Made by a program: the position numbers and the translations under genes. Under the pieces are notes generated by a model that saw only the letters and a list, made by a program, of their open reading frames with translations, did no database searches and was not told the DNA's origin. Shown in pieces: positions 43,443 to 52,153 of a stretch of 64,000 nucleotides of DNA. The first letter of the stretch is position 1. The number at the start of each line of letters is the position of its first letter. Origin of the DNA: Verrucomicrobiia bacterium (GTDB taxonomy: Bacteria; Verrucomicrobiota; Verrucomicrobiia; Verrucomicrobiales; DEV007); assembly GCA_030427505.1 (NCBI GenBank), contig JAUICH010000006.1, positions 124,001-188,000 of the forward strand, given 5' to 3'.

Positions 43443-46001
43443 ATGAGTACCATGTTGCTGACTAGAGGGGCCAAATTGATCGGTGGAAGCCTATTGGTTT
43501 CAATGCTTGCCGCCGCCGGCAATGTTGCGGTTTGGGCGGAAGCCGGAGGAGGGGGAGCTCCCGGCGGCAGTGCCGACGGAGGAGCCCCATCGGTAGCCAG
43601 CCGTTATGTCATCCGCATGCAAGAGCGGGTCAAACAGGCGGACGATGCCGCGAACCGGGCGGCTCAGTTGCTCAGTGACGGGGACTATGAAGGGGCGATC
43701 AAGGAATTTCGCGCCGCTTTGGATTTGCTGCCGGATGCGCCGATGACGGAAGACCGCCGCGAGGCTTACACGAAGCGATTTGCCGACGCCAGTGTCCGCT
43801 TGGCGGAGCAACGCGCCGAACAGGCCCGCTATGACGACGCCATCACCCTGCTGGAAGCGGTGCTGGCCCCGGACGTGGACCCGGACAACGTGGAAGCCAA
43901 GCGTCTGCTCGAAAAGCTTCAGGACCCCGAATACTACTCCCCGGCCGTGACGCCGGAGCACTTGGATCGGGTGCGTCAGGTGGAGCGAGCCCTGGAAGTA
44001 GCTCGTGGCTACTACAACATCGGCGACTTTGACGGGGCTATCGACGAGTACCACAAGGTGCTCAATCTGGACCCCTACAATAAAGCGGCCCGCGGGGCGA
44101 TGGAAGACGTCCGGCACGAGCAGATCAACTACTACGACGTGGCCTACAACGAAACCCGGGCTCACATGATGATGGAGATCGCGCGCAGCTGGGAGATGCC
44201 GGTTCCGCAGTCTCTGGAAATCGAAGCCCCGCCGGAAGGGGTCGTGTCCGAATCTGACTCCGTCCGGATCATTGAAGACAAGCTTCGCAAGATTCAGATT
44301 CCGAGCATTGAGTTTGTGAACACACCGCTTTCGAGCGCGCTGGAGTTCCTCTCCATGAGAGCTTATGAGCTGGACCCGGATCCCGATCCGGCCACCAAGG
44401 GGGTGAACATCATTCTCAACGCTGGCGGTTCCGGCGGTGGCGGGGGCGCGCCCAGTGGTGGTGGCGGTACTTCTTCTTCTTCCTTTGACGATCCGGCGGG
44501 CGCAGCCCAGGCTTCTTCCTCCTTTGGCGGAGCGGGCGTGGAAAACACCCCGATCAATTTGAAAGTGTCTCAGGTGCCGCTGGGTGAAGCGCTTCGCTAC
44601 ACAACCAACCTGGCGAATTTGAAATACAAAGTGGAACCCCACGCCGTGGTGGTGGTGCCTCTGTCAGAGCCCACCAGTGATCTGTTTTCCAAGGTGTTTT
44701 CCGTACCGCCGACTTTCCTGTCTTCCGGTGGTGGCGGTAGCTCCAGCGATGCGGCCCCGGCGGATCCGTTCGCTGACCCGGTCGAATCGACTGGCTCCGG
44801 TATTTCTCAACGGCGTTCGGCCAAGGAGGTGCTTTCCGATGCGGGCGTAACCTTCCCTCCGGGCGCCAGCGCGATCTACAATAAAGGCAACTCTCAGCTG
44901 ATTGCCACCAACACGCAGGCGAACCTGGATCTGATCCAGATCTACGTGGAGTCCATCCGGGGTGAAGCGGAGAAGCAGATCTACATCAGCTCCCGCTTTG
45001 TGGAGATTGCGCAGGAAGACGGGAAGGAGCTGGGCTTCGACTGGCTTTTGGGTCCCTTCGACATTCCTACCTCTGGCGAAAAAGTGTTCGGTAGTGGTGG
45101 CACGCTGGGCAATCAGCGCACGGACCTGAGTCCTTCCGACTTTTCGTTCACGCAGCCGGGTACCACGGTTCCGGTGGGGGGGAATCCCGTGACCTCGGGG
45201 CTTCGTTCGGGTAGCTTGGGTGTTTCCGCGGATTCCATTGACGGCCTGATCGCGGAAGCGGCTGGCGCGGCGCAGTCCGCTTCCAGCTTGGCTCCGGCGA
45301 TCTTTGGCGTGGCGGGTGTGTTTACCGATCCTCAGTTCCAGGTGGTCATCCGGGCGCTGAACCAGCAAAAGGGTACGGACCTGCTGTCCGCCCCGAGCGT
45401 CATGGCCCGTAGCGGTCAGCGCGCCAAGGTGGAGGTGATTCGCGAGTTCATCTATCCGACGGAATACGATCCGCCGGAAATTCCGAACGAAGTGGGTACC
45501 GGTTTTGGTGCGGGCGTTTCCACTTTCCCGGTGACTCCGGCTAACCCGACTGCGTTCGAAACACGGAACACTGGGGTGACCTTGGAAGTGGATCCGGTGA
45601 TCGGCGCGGACGGCTTCACCATCGACTTGAACCTGTCTCCGGAAGTGGTCGAGTTTGAGGGCTTCATCAACTACGGGAGCCCGATTCAGACGGGTGCGAC
45701 CAACAACGTGACAGGCGCACCGACGACGATCGTATTGACCGAGAACCGGATTGAGATGCCGGTCTTCAATACCCGGAAAGTGACCACGCAGGTCACGATC
45801 TGGGACGGCCAGACCGTTGCCATTGGTGGTCTGATCCGGGAAGACATTCAGGACATCGAAGATAAGGTGCCGTTGCTGGGAGACATTCCGGTGGCTGGCC
45901 GCCTGTTCCGGTCCAGCACCGAGCTGCACCTGAAGCGGAACCTGACGGTGTTCGTCAAAGCTGACATTCAGGATCCGTCCGGTCAGAAGATCAATCCGTA
46001 A
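43443..46001 (+). CDS. TPR-containing outer-membrane secretin (PilQ/GspD superfamily), Amuc_1098-like
   Basis: This 852-residue protein should form the multimeric outer-membrane channel of the locus. After a signal sequence (cleavage probably near VWAE) it has TPR-like helices (about 57-230, for example GDYEGAIKEFRAALDLLPD and GDFDGAIDEYHKVLNLDPYN). N-domain repeats with Gly/Ser-rich inserts (about 280-440) follow. The secretin homology domain starts at about 515 (QIYISSRFVEIAQEDGKELG). It contains MARSGQRAKVEVIREFIYPT from residue 654, and the signature VPLLGDIPVAGRLFRS near the C-terminus. The order TPR, N-domains, secretin matches Amuc_1098. It is the last gene of the locus and is followed by a strong terminator. 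Its C-terminal domain is the clear relative of the three mini-secretins further on. Confidence 0.9.
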   Translation: MSTMLLTRGAKLIGGSLLVSMLAAAGNVAVWAEAGGGGAPGGSADGGAPSVASRYVIRMQERVKQADDAANRAAQLLSDGDYEGAIKEFRAALDLLPDAPMTEDRREAYTKRFADASVRLAEQRAEQARYDDAITLLEAVLAPDVDPDNVEAKRLLEKLQDPEYYSPAVTPEHLDRVRQVERALEVARGYYNIGDFDGAIDEYHKVLNLDPYNKAARGAMEDVRHEQINYYDVAYNETRAHMMMEIARSWEMPVPQSLEIEAPPEGVVSESDSVRIIEDKLRKIQIPSIEFVNTPLSSALEFLSMRAYELDPDPDPATKGVNIILNAGGSGGGGGAPSGGGGTSSSSFDDPAGAAQASSSFGGAGVENTPINLKVSQVPLGEALRYTTNLANLKYKVEPHAVVVVPLSEPTSDLFSKVFSVPPTFLSSGGGGSSSDAAPADPFADPVESTGSGISQRRSAKEVLSDAGVTFPPGASAIYNKGNSQLIATNTQANLDLIQIYVESIRGEAEKQIYISSRFVEIAQEDGKELGFDWLLGPFDIPTSGEKVFGSGGTLGNQRTDLSPSDFSFTQPGTTVPVGGNPVTSGLRSGSLGVSADSIDGLIAEAAGAAQSASSLAPAIFGVAGVFTDPQFQVVIRALNQQKGTDLLSAPSVMARSGQRAKVEVIREFIYPTEYDPPEIPNEVGTGFGAGVSTFPVTPANPTAFETRNTGVTLEVDPVIGADGFTIDLNLSPEVVEFEGFINYGSPIQTGATNNVTGAPTTIVLTENRIEMPVFNTRKVTTQVTIWDGQTVAIGGLIREDIQDIEDKVPLLGDIPVAGRLFRSSTELHLKRNLTVFVKADIQDPSGQKINP

Positions 46002-46032
46002 CGGGTATCCGTTTCTCCTAAGAGAATCGATG

Positions 46033-46065
46033 AAAAGGCGCCGCGTGAATCACGGCGCCTTTTTT
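46033..46065 (+). terminator. Rho-independent terminator of the pilus-type locus
   Basis: AAAAGGCGCCG (46033-46043) pairs perfectly with CGGCGCCTTTT (46053-46063) over 11 bp around a nine-base loop, and the T-tract continues as TTTTTTGTTTTT. It lies 32 nt after the secretin stop codon. Confidence 0.9.
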
Positions 46066-46177
46066 GTTTTTCCGTTGAGGGAGGACGGCGAGGTGAACGA
46101 GGTTATTTCTGGCGTCCTTACGCTTCTCGTTCAAGCATTTGCATGCTAAGTCATGGTCTCTCTTTTATTGGAGTTCG

Positions 46178-47263
46178 ATGATTCGTGCATTGGACAAATG
46201 GCTTTGGTCTTACGTGACCCGATACCGGCGGAAGCGGGTGTCCGGGCCGGTTCATGTCATGATCGCTATTTGCGATCACTTCGAACCGCTCCATGACGCG
46301 GACAAAGAGACCGCTCTGAGACGCTTGGCGGAGTGGCGGAAGCTATATCCCGACATCTCCAGTTCTTTTCCGGGCGAGGATGGGGTGGGGCCCAGGCACA
46401 CGTTCTTCTATCCGGTGGAGCAGTACATGCCGGAGTTGTTGACCGCCTTGGAGCCGGTGTGCGAAAAGACGGGGTCCGAGGTGGAGGTTCACCTGCATCA
46501 TGCGGACAGCAACGCGGACGAGATGACGGAAGTGCTGCGGAAGGGGGTGAAGGATCTTTCCTCTCACGGATTTCTGAGCCGGGATGGGAAGGGCAATCCC
46601 GCATTCGGATTTGTGCATGGGAACTGGGCCCTGGACAACTCCCACCCCAAAGGGCGGCACTGTGGAGTGAGCGAGGAACTGAAGGTCCTGAAGCGGGCGG
46701 GTTGTTACGCGGACTTCACATTGCCCTCCGCGCCCAGCCCCTGCCAGACGCGGACCATCAACAGTCTCTACTACGCGGAAAGCACGTCGCGACCGAAGTC
46801 TCACGATCATGGCATTCCGGTGTCGGCCGGCGAAACCTCTTCGCTACGCAATCTGGACGACTGGCTGCTCATGGTTCAGGGTCCGCTGGGATTGAACTGG
46901 CAACGCCGGAAATTGGGGCTTCTTCCCCGAATTGAGAACGCGGACCTGACGCGGGCAAACCCTCCGAGCCTGCAGCGGTTCCGCATCTGGTGCGACTTGG
47001 GGGTGCATGTCAGGAACCGGCCGGACTGGTTGTTTGTAAAGCTGCACACCCATGGCGGCATTCCCGAGAACTACGGGATGCTCTTGGGAGAGCCGATGCA
47101 GAATTTTTACAAGAGCGTGGGCTGGCACGCGGCCAACGGCTCGCGGGAGTCCTACTGCATTCATTATGTCACCGCGCGGGAGATGGTGAACCTCATTCAC
47201 GCGGCGGAGGACTTGCAGGAAGGCCCGCCGGAGAGCTTTCGGAACTATTTGTTCAAGCGCTGA
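46178..47263 (+). CDS. Polysaccharide deacetylase-like protein
   Basis: This 361-residue cytosolic-looking protein begins MIRALDKWLWSYVTRYRRKR. It contains segments like those of NodB-type deacetylases and related metal-dependent enzymes: AICDHFEPLHDAD, RHTFFYPVEQYMPELL, VEVHLHHADSN, FVHGNWALDNSHP and LFVKLHTHGGIPENY. The aspartate and histidines in these segments could form the metal site. Related proteins occur in exopolysaccharide loci of several phyla. Activity is not established and the motif spacing is not the standard NodB one. The ATG at 46178 has TTGGAG close upstream. Confidence 0.6.
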   Translation: MIRALDKWLWSYVTRYRRKRVSGPVHVMIAICDHFEPLHDADKETALRRLAEWRKLYPDISSSFPGEDGVGPRHTFFYPVEQYMPELLTALEPVCEKTGSEVEVHLHHADSNADEMTEVLRKGVKDLSSHGFLSRDGKGNPAFGFVHGNWALDNSHPKGRHCGVSEELKVLKRAGCYADFTLPSAPSPCQTRTINSLYYAESTSRPKSHDHGIPVSAGETSSLRNLDDWLLMVQGPLGLNWQRRKLGLLPRIENADLTRANPPSLQRFRIWCDLGVHVRNRPDWLFVKLHTHGGIPENYGMLLGEPMQNFYKSVGWHAANGSRESYCIHYVTAREMVNLIHAAEDLQEGPPESFRNYLFKR

Positions 47264-47379
47264 CGGAGGACCTTGTTCTGAATATTGAGCATTCCAGACT
47301 GAATCACTGCCACGCTCTGGAAGCACTTGGTTGGCCGGAAAATGAAGCGGCGCTGAGCGGGTGAGGCTTAGGAAGAGCG

Positions 47380-48567
47380 TCAGTTGATGCTTTTCAAATG
47401 GAGCAGGGCGGCGACGGCGCGGTGCTGGGAAGGACGGTCGGGCTCGGCAATGCTTTGGACGATACCCCAGTCATCGTTGGCGAAGATGTAGTCGATACGC
47501 ATCCAAGGTTGGCGCAGGCTGAGCGGGTTTCTCGTCACACCGGGAAAGCTGAATCCGAATCCGGAACCAGCTTTCTGGTGGGAGTCCTGAAAGTGGTCTG
47601 ACACGACCTGGAAGATGTGGCCGGATTGAGGAGAGTTGAAGTCACCCAATAGAATTACGGGCATGGTCTCGGCTTCGGCGCGCTCCAGAAGCTGGTCGAT
47701 CATGGCCATGCGGTGGTTCCAGAACTCCTGCAATTCCTGGCGGCGCTGACTAAAGGGCGTGCCGGGGATCAGGCCGAGCACGCCGTAGAGGGCGGCGCCC
47801 CGGGTGTAGTAGTAGAGGGTATCTCGCGGACTGGGAAGGTGGACGTTGTAAACGGCGATGTCCGTGCCGGCGGCCCGGATCTGAAAGCGCACCGCGAACT
47901 GGGTGGGGCGGCTGCCGGAGCCGGTGTACTCGAGCGCTTCCCGGGCGGTGATGGGGTAGTGGCTAAGCAGGAGGAATTCGCCCTCGTTTTCAGCATAGCC
48001 GTAGTGACCGTACTCCGGCGCCGCCAGATAGCCGGCGGCTCGCCCGGCGGCCTCCTGCATCGCGATCAGGTGGGGCTTGGTTTGCCGGATGAAAGGCTGG
48101 AGACTCTGGTTGAGGTGCTGGCCCCGGTTGTAAGTCATGACGCTCAACAGTCCGGAGACCTCGAAAGATTTTCTAGGTTTCAGACCACCGAGAGGGATCC
48201 GGTTTCCGGGACCGAACTGCCAGCCCATGGGAATGAAAGGGAAGAGCAGGCAGGCGGCCAGGATCAGGAAGAAAGTCCTGGACCGGGCCAGGGCGGTGGC
48301 GAGCAGGGCCACGGGCGCGGGAGTGAGCCAGACGAGGGGTGGCAGGAACAGCAGGTAGGCGGTGGTGACGTTTCGTTCGCCTACCCACCGCATGCCGAAG
48401 ATGACGGCCAACAGAGACACCGCGTAGAGAAGTCCGGCGGTGGAGCACAGGAGTCGTAACCAGCGCAGGAGCCGGGTCAAGTTGATCTGCACCAGCACTT
48501 CCCGCCGGTTAGGCTCCGGATCGCCGGGGTAAGGGTCTCTGCCTTCCGTGAAGTGTTCCCCTCTCAT
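47380..48567 (-). CDS. Membrane-anchored endonuclease/exonuclease/phosphatase-family protein
   Basis: This 395-residue protein has three predicted N-terminal transmembrane segments (about 30-130) and a C-terminal EEP domain. The EEP motifs are present: MTYNRGQHL, PHLIAMQEAAGR (metal glutamate), VYNVHLPSP (Asn/His), ILLGDFNSPQSG (GDFN), and RIDYIFANDDW; the C-terminal histidine may be in PSQHRAVAA. EEP enzymes cleave phosphoester bonds in nucleic acids, lipids or sugars; the three-helix membrane anchor favours a lipid or envelope substrate. An alternative GTG start lies about 22 codons further in. Neighbours are surface-glycan genes on the same strand. Confidence 0.8.
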   Translation of the reverse strand: MRGEHFTEGRDPYPGDPEPNRREVLVQINLTRLLRWLRLLCSTAGLLYAVSLLAVIFGMRWVGERNVTTAYLLFLPPLVWLTPAPVALLATALARSRTFFLILAACLLFPFIPMGWQFGPGNRIPLGGLKPRKSFEVSGLLSVMTYNRGQHLNQSLQPFIRQTKPHLIAMQEAAGRAAGYLAAPEYGHYGYAENEGEFLLLSHYPITAREALEYTGSGSRPTQFAVRFQIRAAGTDIAVYNVHLPSPRDTLYYYTRGAALYGVLGLIPGTPFSQRRQELQEFWNHRMAMIDQLLERAEAETMPVILLGDFNSPQSGHIFQVVSDHFQDSHQKAGSGFGFSFPGVTRNPLSLRQPWMRIDYIFANDDWGIVQSIAEPDRPSQHRAVAALLHLKSIN

Positions 48568-48657
48568 TGTGGGTAAAGCGGCGGCGCGTGGCGAAGGTTG
48601 AGAATGGAAATACGGGGGACTTTTGAAACGGCCTGATAGGAAGGTTTGGCAAAGGAG

Positions 48658-49704
48658 CTAAGCCTCCCGGCTGGCGGCCTGGGCCTGCTGGTGGTACCAG
48701 CCGATGGCTTCCTTCAGCCCTTCCCCGATGCGGTATTCCGGCGCGAAACCGAGGTGGTGTTCTGCCCGGGAGATGCTGGCCATGGAATGCTTTACGTCGC
48801 CGGCGCGGAAGTCGCGGTAGATGGGGTCCGGGATGTCCAGGCGGGGGTCGCGTTCGGTCAGCAGGTCGCGCAGGTGGTGGAAGAGTTCGTTTAAGGTGGT
48901 GGATTCGCCGACGGCGATGTTGAAGGCCTGGATGGTGGGATCCAGGCCGGGGATCGTGGCGGCGAGGAGGTTGGCCTGCACCACGTTGGCCACGTAGCAG
49001 AAGTCGCGGGTGGTGGAGCCGTCGCCATTGATGTGGACGGGTTTTCCGCTGAGCATGGCGTCTACCCAGAGGGGGATGACCGCGGCGTAGGGGCCAGAGG
49101 GGTCCTGGCGGGGGCCGAAGACGTTAAAGTAGCGCAGCCCGACGATTTCCTGCCCGTAGCAGCGCTGGAAGACCTGGGCGTAGACTTCGCAGATGGCCTT
49201 GGTGGCGGCGTAGGGGGAGAGGAGGTTCCCGGTCTTTTCTTCCACGGCGGGGACGCCGGGCTCATCGCCATAGACGGCGCTGCTGGAGGCATAGACCACG
49301 CGTTTGACCCCGGCGTCGCGGGCTGCGGTGAAGATGTTGATGCTGCCGGTCACGTTATAGTCGTGACTTCTCAGTGGATCGTGGATGGACCAGGGTACGG
49401 AGCCCAGGGCGGCCTGGTGCAGGACGTAGTCCACGCCTTCGCAGGCGGACTGGCAGGTGGCGGCGTCTTCCACATTGCCTTCGCGGATCTCCAGGCGGGT
49501 GGCGGTGGTGTCTCCGGCCTGGGCGGTGACGGCATCCAGATTTTCGCGGAAGCCGGTAACGAAGTTGTCCAGGCAGCGGACTTCCTGGCCCAGGGAGAGC
49601 AGGGTGTGAATGAGATGGGAGCCGATGAATCCGGCGCCGCCGGTAACCAGCCACCGCCTGGGGTTTGCGCTGAGTTCTTGCTTCAGGGTGGTATAGGCGC
49701 TCAT
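48658..49704 (-). CDS. UDP-N-acetylhexosamine/UDP-glucose 4-epimerase (WbpP/TviC-like SDR)
   Basis: This 348-residue extended short-chain dehydrogenase interconverts UDP-sugars at C4. Motifs: LVTGGAGFIGSHLIHTLL, LDNFVTGFRENLDAV, VLHQAALGSVPWSIHDPL, ASSSAVYGDEP, the catalytic SPYAATKAICEVYA (Tyr and Lys) and GLRYFNVFGPRQDPSGPYAA. The SVPWSI and FGPRQDP features match the WbpP/TviC group that prefers UDP-GlcNAc/GalNAc types. It is on the same strand as the GT39 gene, 28 nt downstream of it, so sugar supply and transfer are probably linked. Confidence 0.88.
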   Translation of the reverse strand: MSAYTTLKQELSANPRRWLVTGGAGFIGSHLIHTLLSLGQEVRCLDNFVTGFRENLDAVTAQAGDTTATRLEIREGNVEDAATCQSACEGVDYVLHQAALGSVPWSIHDPLRSHDYNVTGSINIFTAARDAGVKRVVYASSSAVYGDEPGVPAVEEKTGNLLSPYAATKAICEVYAQVFQRCYGQEIVGLRYFNVFGPRQDPSGPYAAVIPLWVDAMLSGKPVHINGDGSTTRDFCYVANVVQANLLAATIPGLDPTIQAFNIAVGESTTLNELFHHLRDLLTERDPRLDIPDPIYRDFRAGDVKHSMASISRAEHHLGFAPEYRIGEGLKEAIGWYHQQAQAASREA

Positions 49705-49732
49705 GAAATGCGGGTAGGCCGGAGAGAAACAG

Positions 49733-51364
49733 TCACGGGTTGGTCTTGTAGATCTTCCAATGGGCGGGGGAGCGGTTTTTTCTCAAAGATTCTTCCGTGG
49801 CCACCGGTAGTAATACAGCGCTTTCTTCACCGTCCCGTCTGGCCGCCACTTCATTCATCAACCGGTGGTAGGGTAAAACCTGCTGTTTGGGAATGCCATC
49901 GTCGATCACGACGAAGTCGATCTCCGAACCCCGGATGTATTCCGAAACTTGCATCGGGTCGTCAAACTTGTCTTGATAGTCACGCCCGAGCCAATCGCTG
50001 GAAGACAGCACCTTGCTTCCACGCAGGATGTGAACACGGTCCGGCGCCTGGAAGGCGGCCGCCGCGATGAGGGCGCCTTCGCCGGTGGCATCGGAGGAGA
50101 CCAGCACGCGCGTTTTGTTCTGCCCAGCGGGAGACGGCGCGTCCTTGACGATCCGGGTGATCACTTTGTCACTGCCGGTGAAGAGCTTCGTGACCGGGCG
50201 CCAGGTTTCCGCCGCCGCGATGACGCCGAAGATTGTGACGAGGGCAAACTTCCATTTGGGCGATTGCTTGAACCGGCTAGCCAGGGAAAAACGATCGAGC
50301 AGCCGGAGGGCCAGGATGAAGAAGACGGGCGCGGCCGGGAGGAGGTAGCGCTCATCCACGCCTGCCGGGATCAAGAGCACGATGGCGCCGAGTCCGGCGA
50401 GGAGCGACCAGAGGGCGGCCTCGTCCGGGTCCAGCCAGCGGCGTCTGAAGATCTGGTAGGCGGCGAAACAAAGGGCGGCGAGGACCAGGAGCGGCAGGGC
50501 GTAGCCGAACTCGTGCGGCAGGGCTTCGGAATAAAAGGCGGCGGCGTGGGTGGCGAACTCGGCGAGACCCATTTCCACCATGCCTTCCTGGGTGATGCCA
50601 CGAGTGAAGAGCATCCAGGGAAAGGCCAGCAGGACGACGGGTAGGGGAGCCAGCCAGAGGCGGCGATCCAGGAGGAGTCGCAGTTTTCCGGTTAGAAGGA
50701 GCGATGCCGGGGGCACGACGGCGAGCATGAGACCGGCGCCCTTGGTCAGGATGGCGGCGGTGGCCAGGAAGCCGAAGGCCAGGGACCAGCGGGCGGAAGG
50801 GGTCTTCAAGAAACGGGCGAAGGCCATGGCAGCGCCCAGGCAGAAGAAGGTCAGGAGCAGGTCGGACATCACGATGGCGGTGTAGGTCCGGACCAGAGGG
50901 AGCAGGCAGAAGAGGGCGGCAGCCAGGGCCGCGGAGCAGGCGGGCAAGACGGTCCGGGCCCAGCGCCAGGTGAGCCAGGCGGCCAGGGCGGAAAGCAGGG
51001 TGCATAGCACCAGGACGGCGGCAGGGGTTCGGAAGGGCAGCAGCCAGAGACCCTCCACCAGGTAGAAGCCGGGTGGGTAGTGGCCGAGGGCCACCTTGGG
51101 GAACTGGTCGTAGTAGGCCTGGGCAAAGCGCAGAGGATGCCATTCGTCCAGGAAGCCCCCGGCCATATAGTCGCGCACCATGAGGCCGGTCACCACGTGG
51201 GCCGGTTCGTCGGAGTGGCCGCCGAAGTCGCTTCGGTAAGCGCCGCTGTGCCACTGAAACCCGGCTGTAACCGCCAGGAGAACCAGCAGGGTCGTGGCGG
51301 AGGTCCAGAACTTGGGCGCGGATTTTTCGGGTGACAGGGGAGGAGCAGTCGTGGAGTCTTTCAC
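49733..51364 (-). CDS. GT39/PMT-like membrane glycosyltransferase
   Basis: This 543-residue polytopic membrane protein has the GT-C pattern: a TM1 segment, an acidic first periplasmic loop with SDFGGHSDEPAHVVTGLMVR (the SDEP motif), then VALGHYPPGFYLVEGLWLL and about ten hydrophobic segments. A C-terminal soluble domain starts near 400 (VLVSSDATGEGALIAAAAFQ, FVVIDDGIPKQQVLPYHRL). It should transfer a sugar from a polyprenyl-phosphate donor on the periplasmic side. It is divergent from the methyltransferase gene with only 17 bases between start codons. Confidence 0.8.
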   Translation of the reverse strand: MKDSTTAPPLSPEKSAPKFWTSATTLLVLLAVTAGFQWHSGAYRSDFGGHSDEPAHVVTGLMVRDYMAGGFLDEWHPLRFAQAYYDQFPKVALGHYPPGFYLVEGLWLLPFRTPAAVLVLCTLLSALAAWLTWRWARTVLPACSAALAAALFCLLPLVRTYTAIVMSDLLLTFFCLGAAMAFARFLKTPSARWSLAFGFLATAAILTKGAGLMLAVVPPASLLLTGKLRLLLDRRLWLAPLPVVLLAFPWMLFTRGITQEGMVEMGLAEFATHAAAFYSEALPHEFGYALPLLVLAALCFAAYQIFRRRWLDPDEAALWSLLAGLGAIVLLIPAGVDERYLLPAAPVFFILALRLLDRFSLASRFKQSPKWKFALVTIFGVIAAAETWRPVTKLFTGSDKVITRIVKDAPSPAGQNKTRVLVSSDATGEGALIAAAAFQAPDRVHILRGSKVLSSSDWLGRDYQDKFDDPMQVSEYIRGSEIDFVVIDDGIPKQQVLPYHRLMNEVAARRDGEESAVLLPVATEESLRKNRSPAHWKIYKTNP

Positions 51365-51381
51365 CTGTGAGCAGCAGAACT

Positions 51382-52089
51382 ATGGAAGGGCAGAATAGCG
51401 CCGAAACAACCGAATTTGATGCCTATGCCGCTGACTATGATCAGGCGCTGAGCAAGGGACTCGCCATCAGCGGCGAGGGCAAGGAGTTTTTTGCCTCGGG
51501 CCGGATGACGTGGCTGGCCGGGCTGGTGGAAAAGCGCGGGGAGCGTCCGTCCGTAGCGCTGGACTTTGGCTGTGGCACGGGCAGCGCGACGCCGTTCTTC
51601 TTCGAGCATTTTCGACTGGAAACGCTGTATGGCACGGATGTGTCGGAAGAGTCACTGACGTTGGCGCGGGACACATGGAAGGAGCTTCCGTGCCGGTTTT
51701 CCGCTGTGGGCACGGAGCCGGAGGAGGCGGTGGACCTGGCCTACTGCAATGGGGTGTTTCACCACATCCCGGTAGCGGAACGGGCGGAGGCGATTTCGCG
51801 AGTGTTTCGCAGCCTGAAGCCGGGTGGTCTGTTCGCGTTGTGGGAGAACAATCCATGGAACCCGGTGACGCGCTACGCGATGAGCAAGGTGCCTTTTGAC
51901 CGGGACGCGATTCTGTTGTGGCCGGGGGAGACGCGCCGGCTACTGGAGGCGGGCGGGTTCGAGGTGTTGAGAACGGATTTTGTGTTCTTCTTTCCCCGCA
52001 GCCTGCGGGTGTTTCGCGGGGTGGAACCCTGGTTGTGCAAGGTGCCGTTTGGGGGGCAGTACCTGGTGCTGGCGCGGAAGGGGGGGTAG
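51382..52089 (+). CDS. SAM-dependent methyltransferase (class I)
   Basis: This 235-residue protein has the class I methyltransferase fold: ALDFGCGTGSATPFFFEHF (motif I), YGTDVSEESLTLARD, VDLAYCNGVFHHIPVAERAE (motif II region) and FRSLKPGGLFALWENNPWNP (motif III). These features are typical of Methyltransf_11/12 proteins acting on small molecules or sugars. The ATG at 51382 removes a short implausible extension. The neighbours suggest a glycan or nucleotide-sugar substrate; this is not shown by the sequence. Confidence 0.85.
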   Translation: MEGQNSAETTEFDAYAADYDQALSKGLAISGEGKEFFASGRMTWLAGLVEKRGERPSVALDFGCGTGSATPFFFEHFRLETLYGTDVSEESLTLARDTWKELPCRFSAVGTEPEEAVDLAYCNGVFHHIPVAERAEAISRVFRSLKPGGLFALWENNPWNPVTRYAMSKVPFDRDAILLWPGETRRLLEAGGFEVLRTDFVFFFPRSLRVFRGVEPWLCKVPFGGQYLVLARKGG

Positions 52090-52153
52090 CGGCTTGTTTT
52101 GGTTTTTCCAGGACTCCTGGCCTCTGATGCGGATGGTGGATATGTCAGGACTA

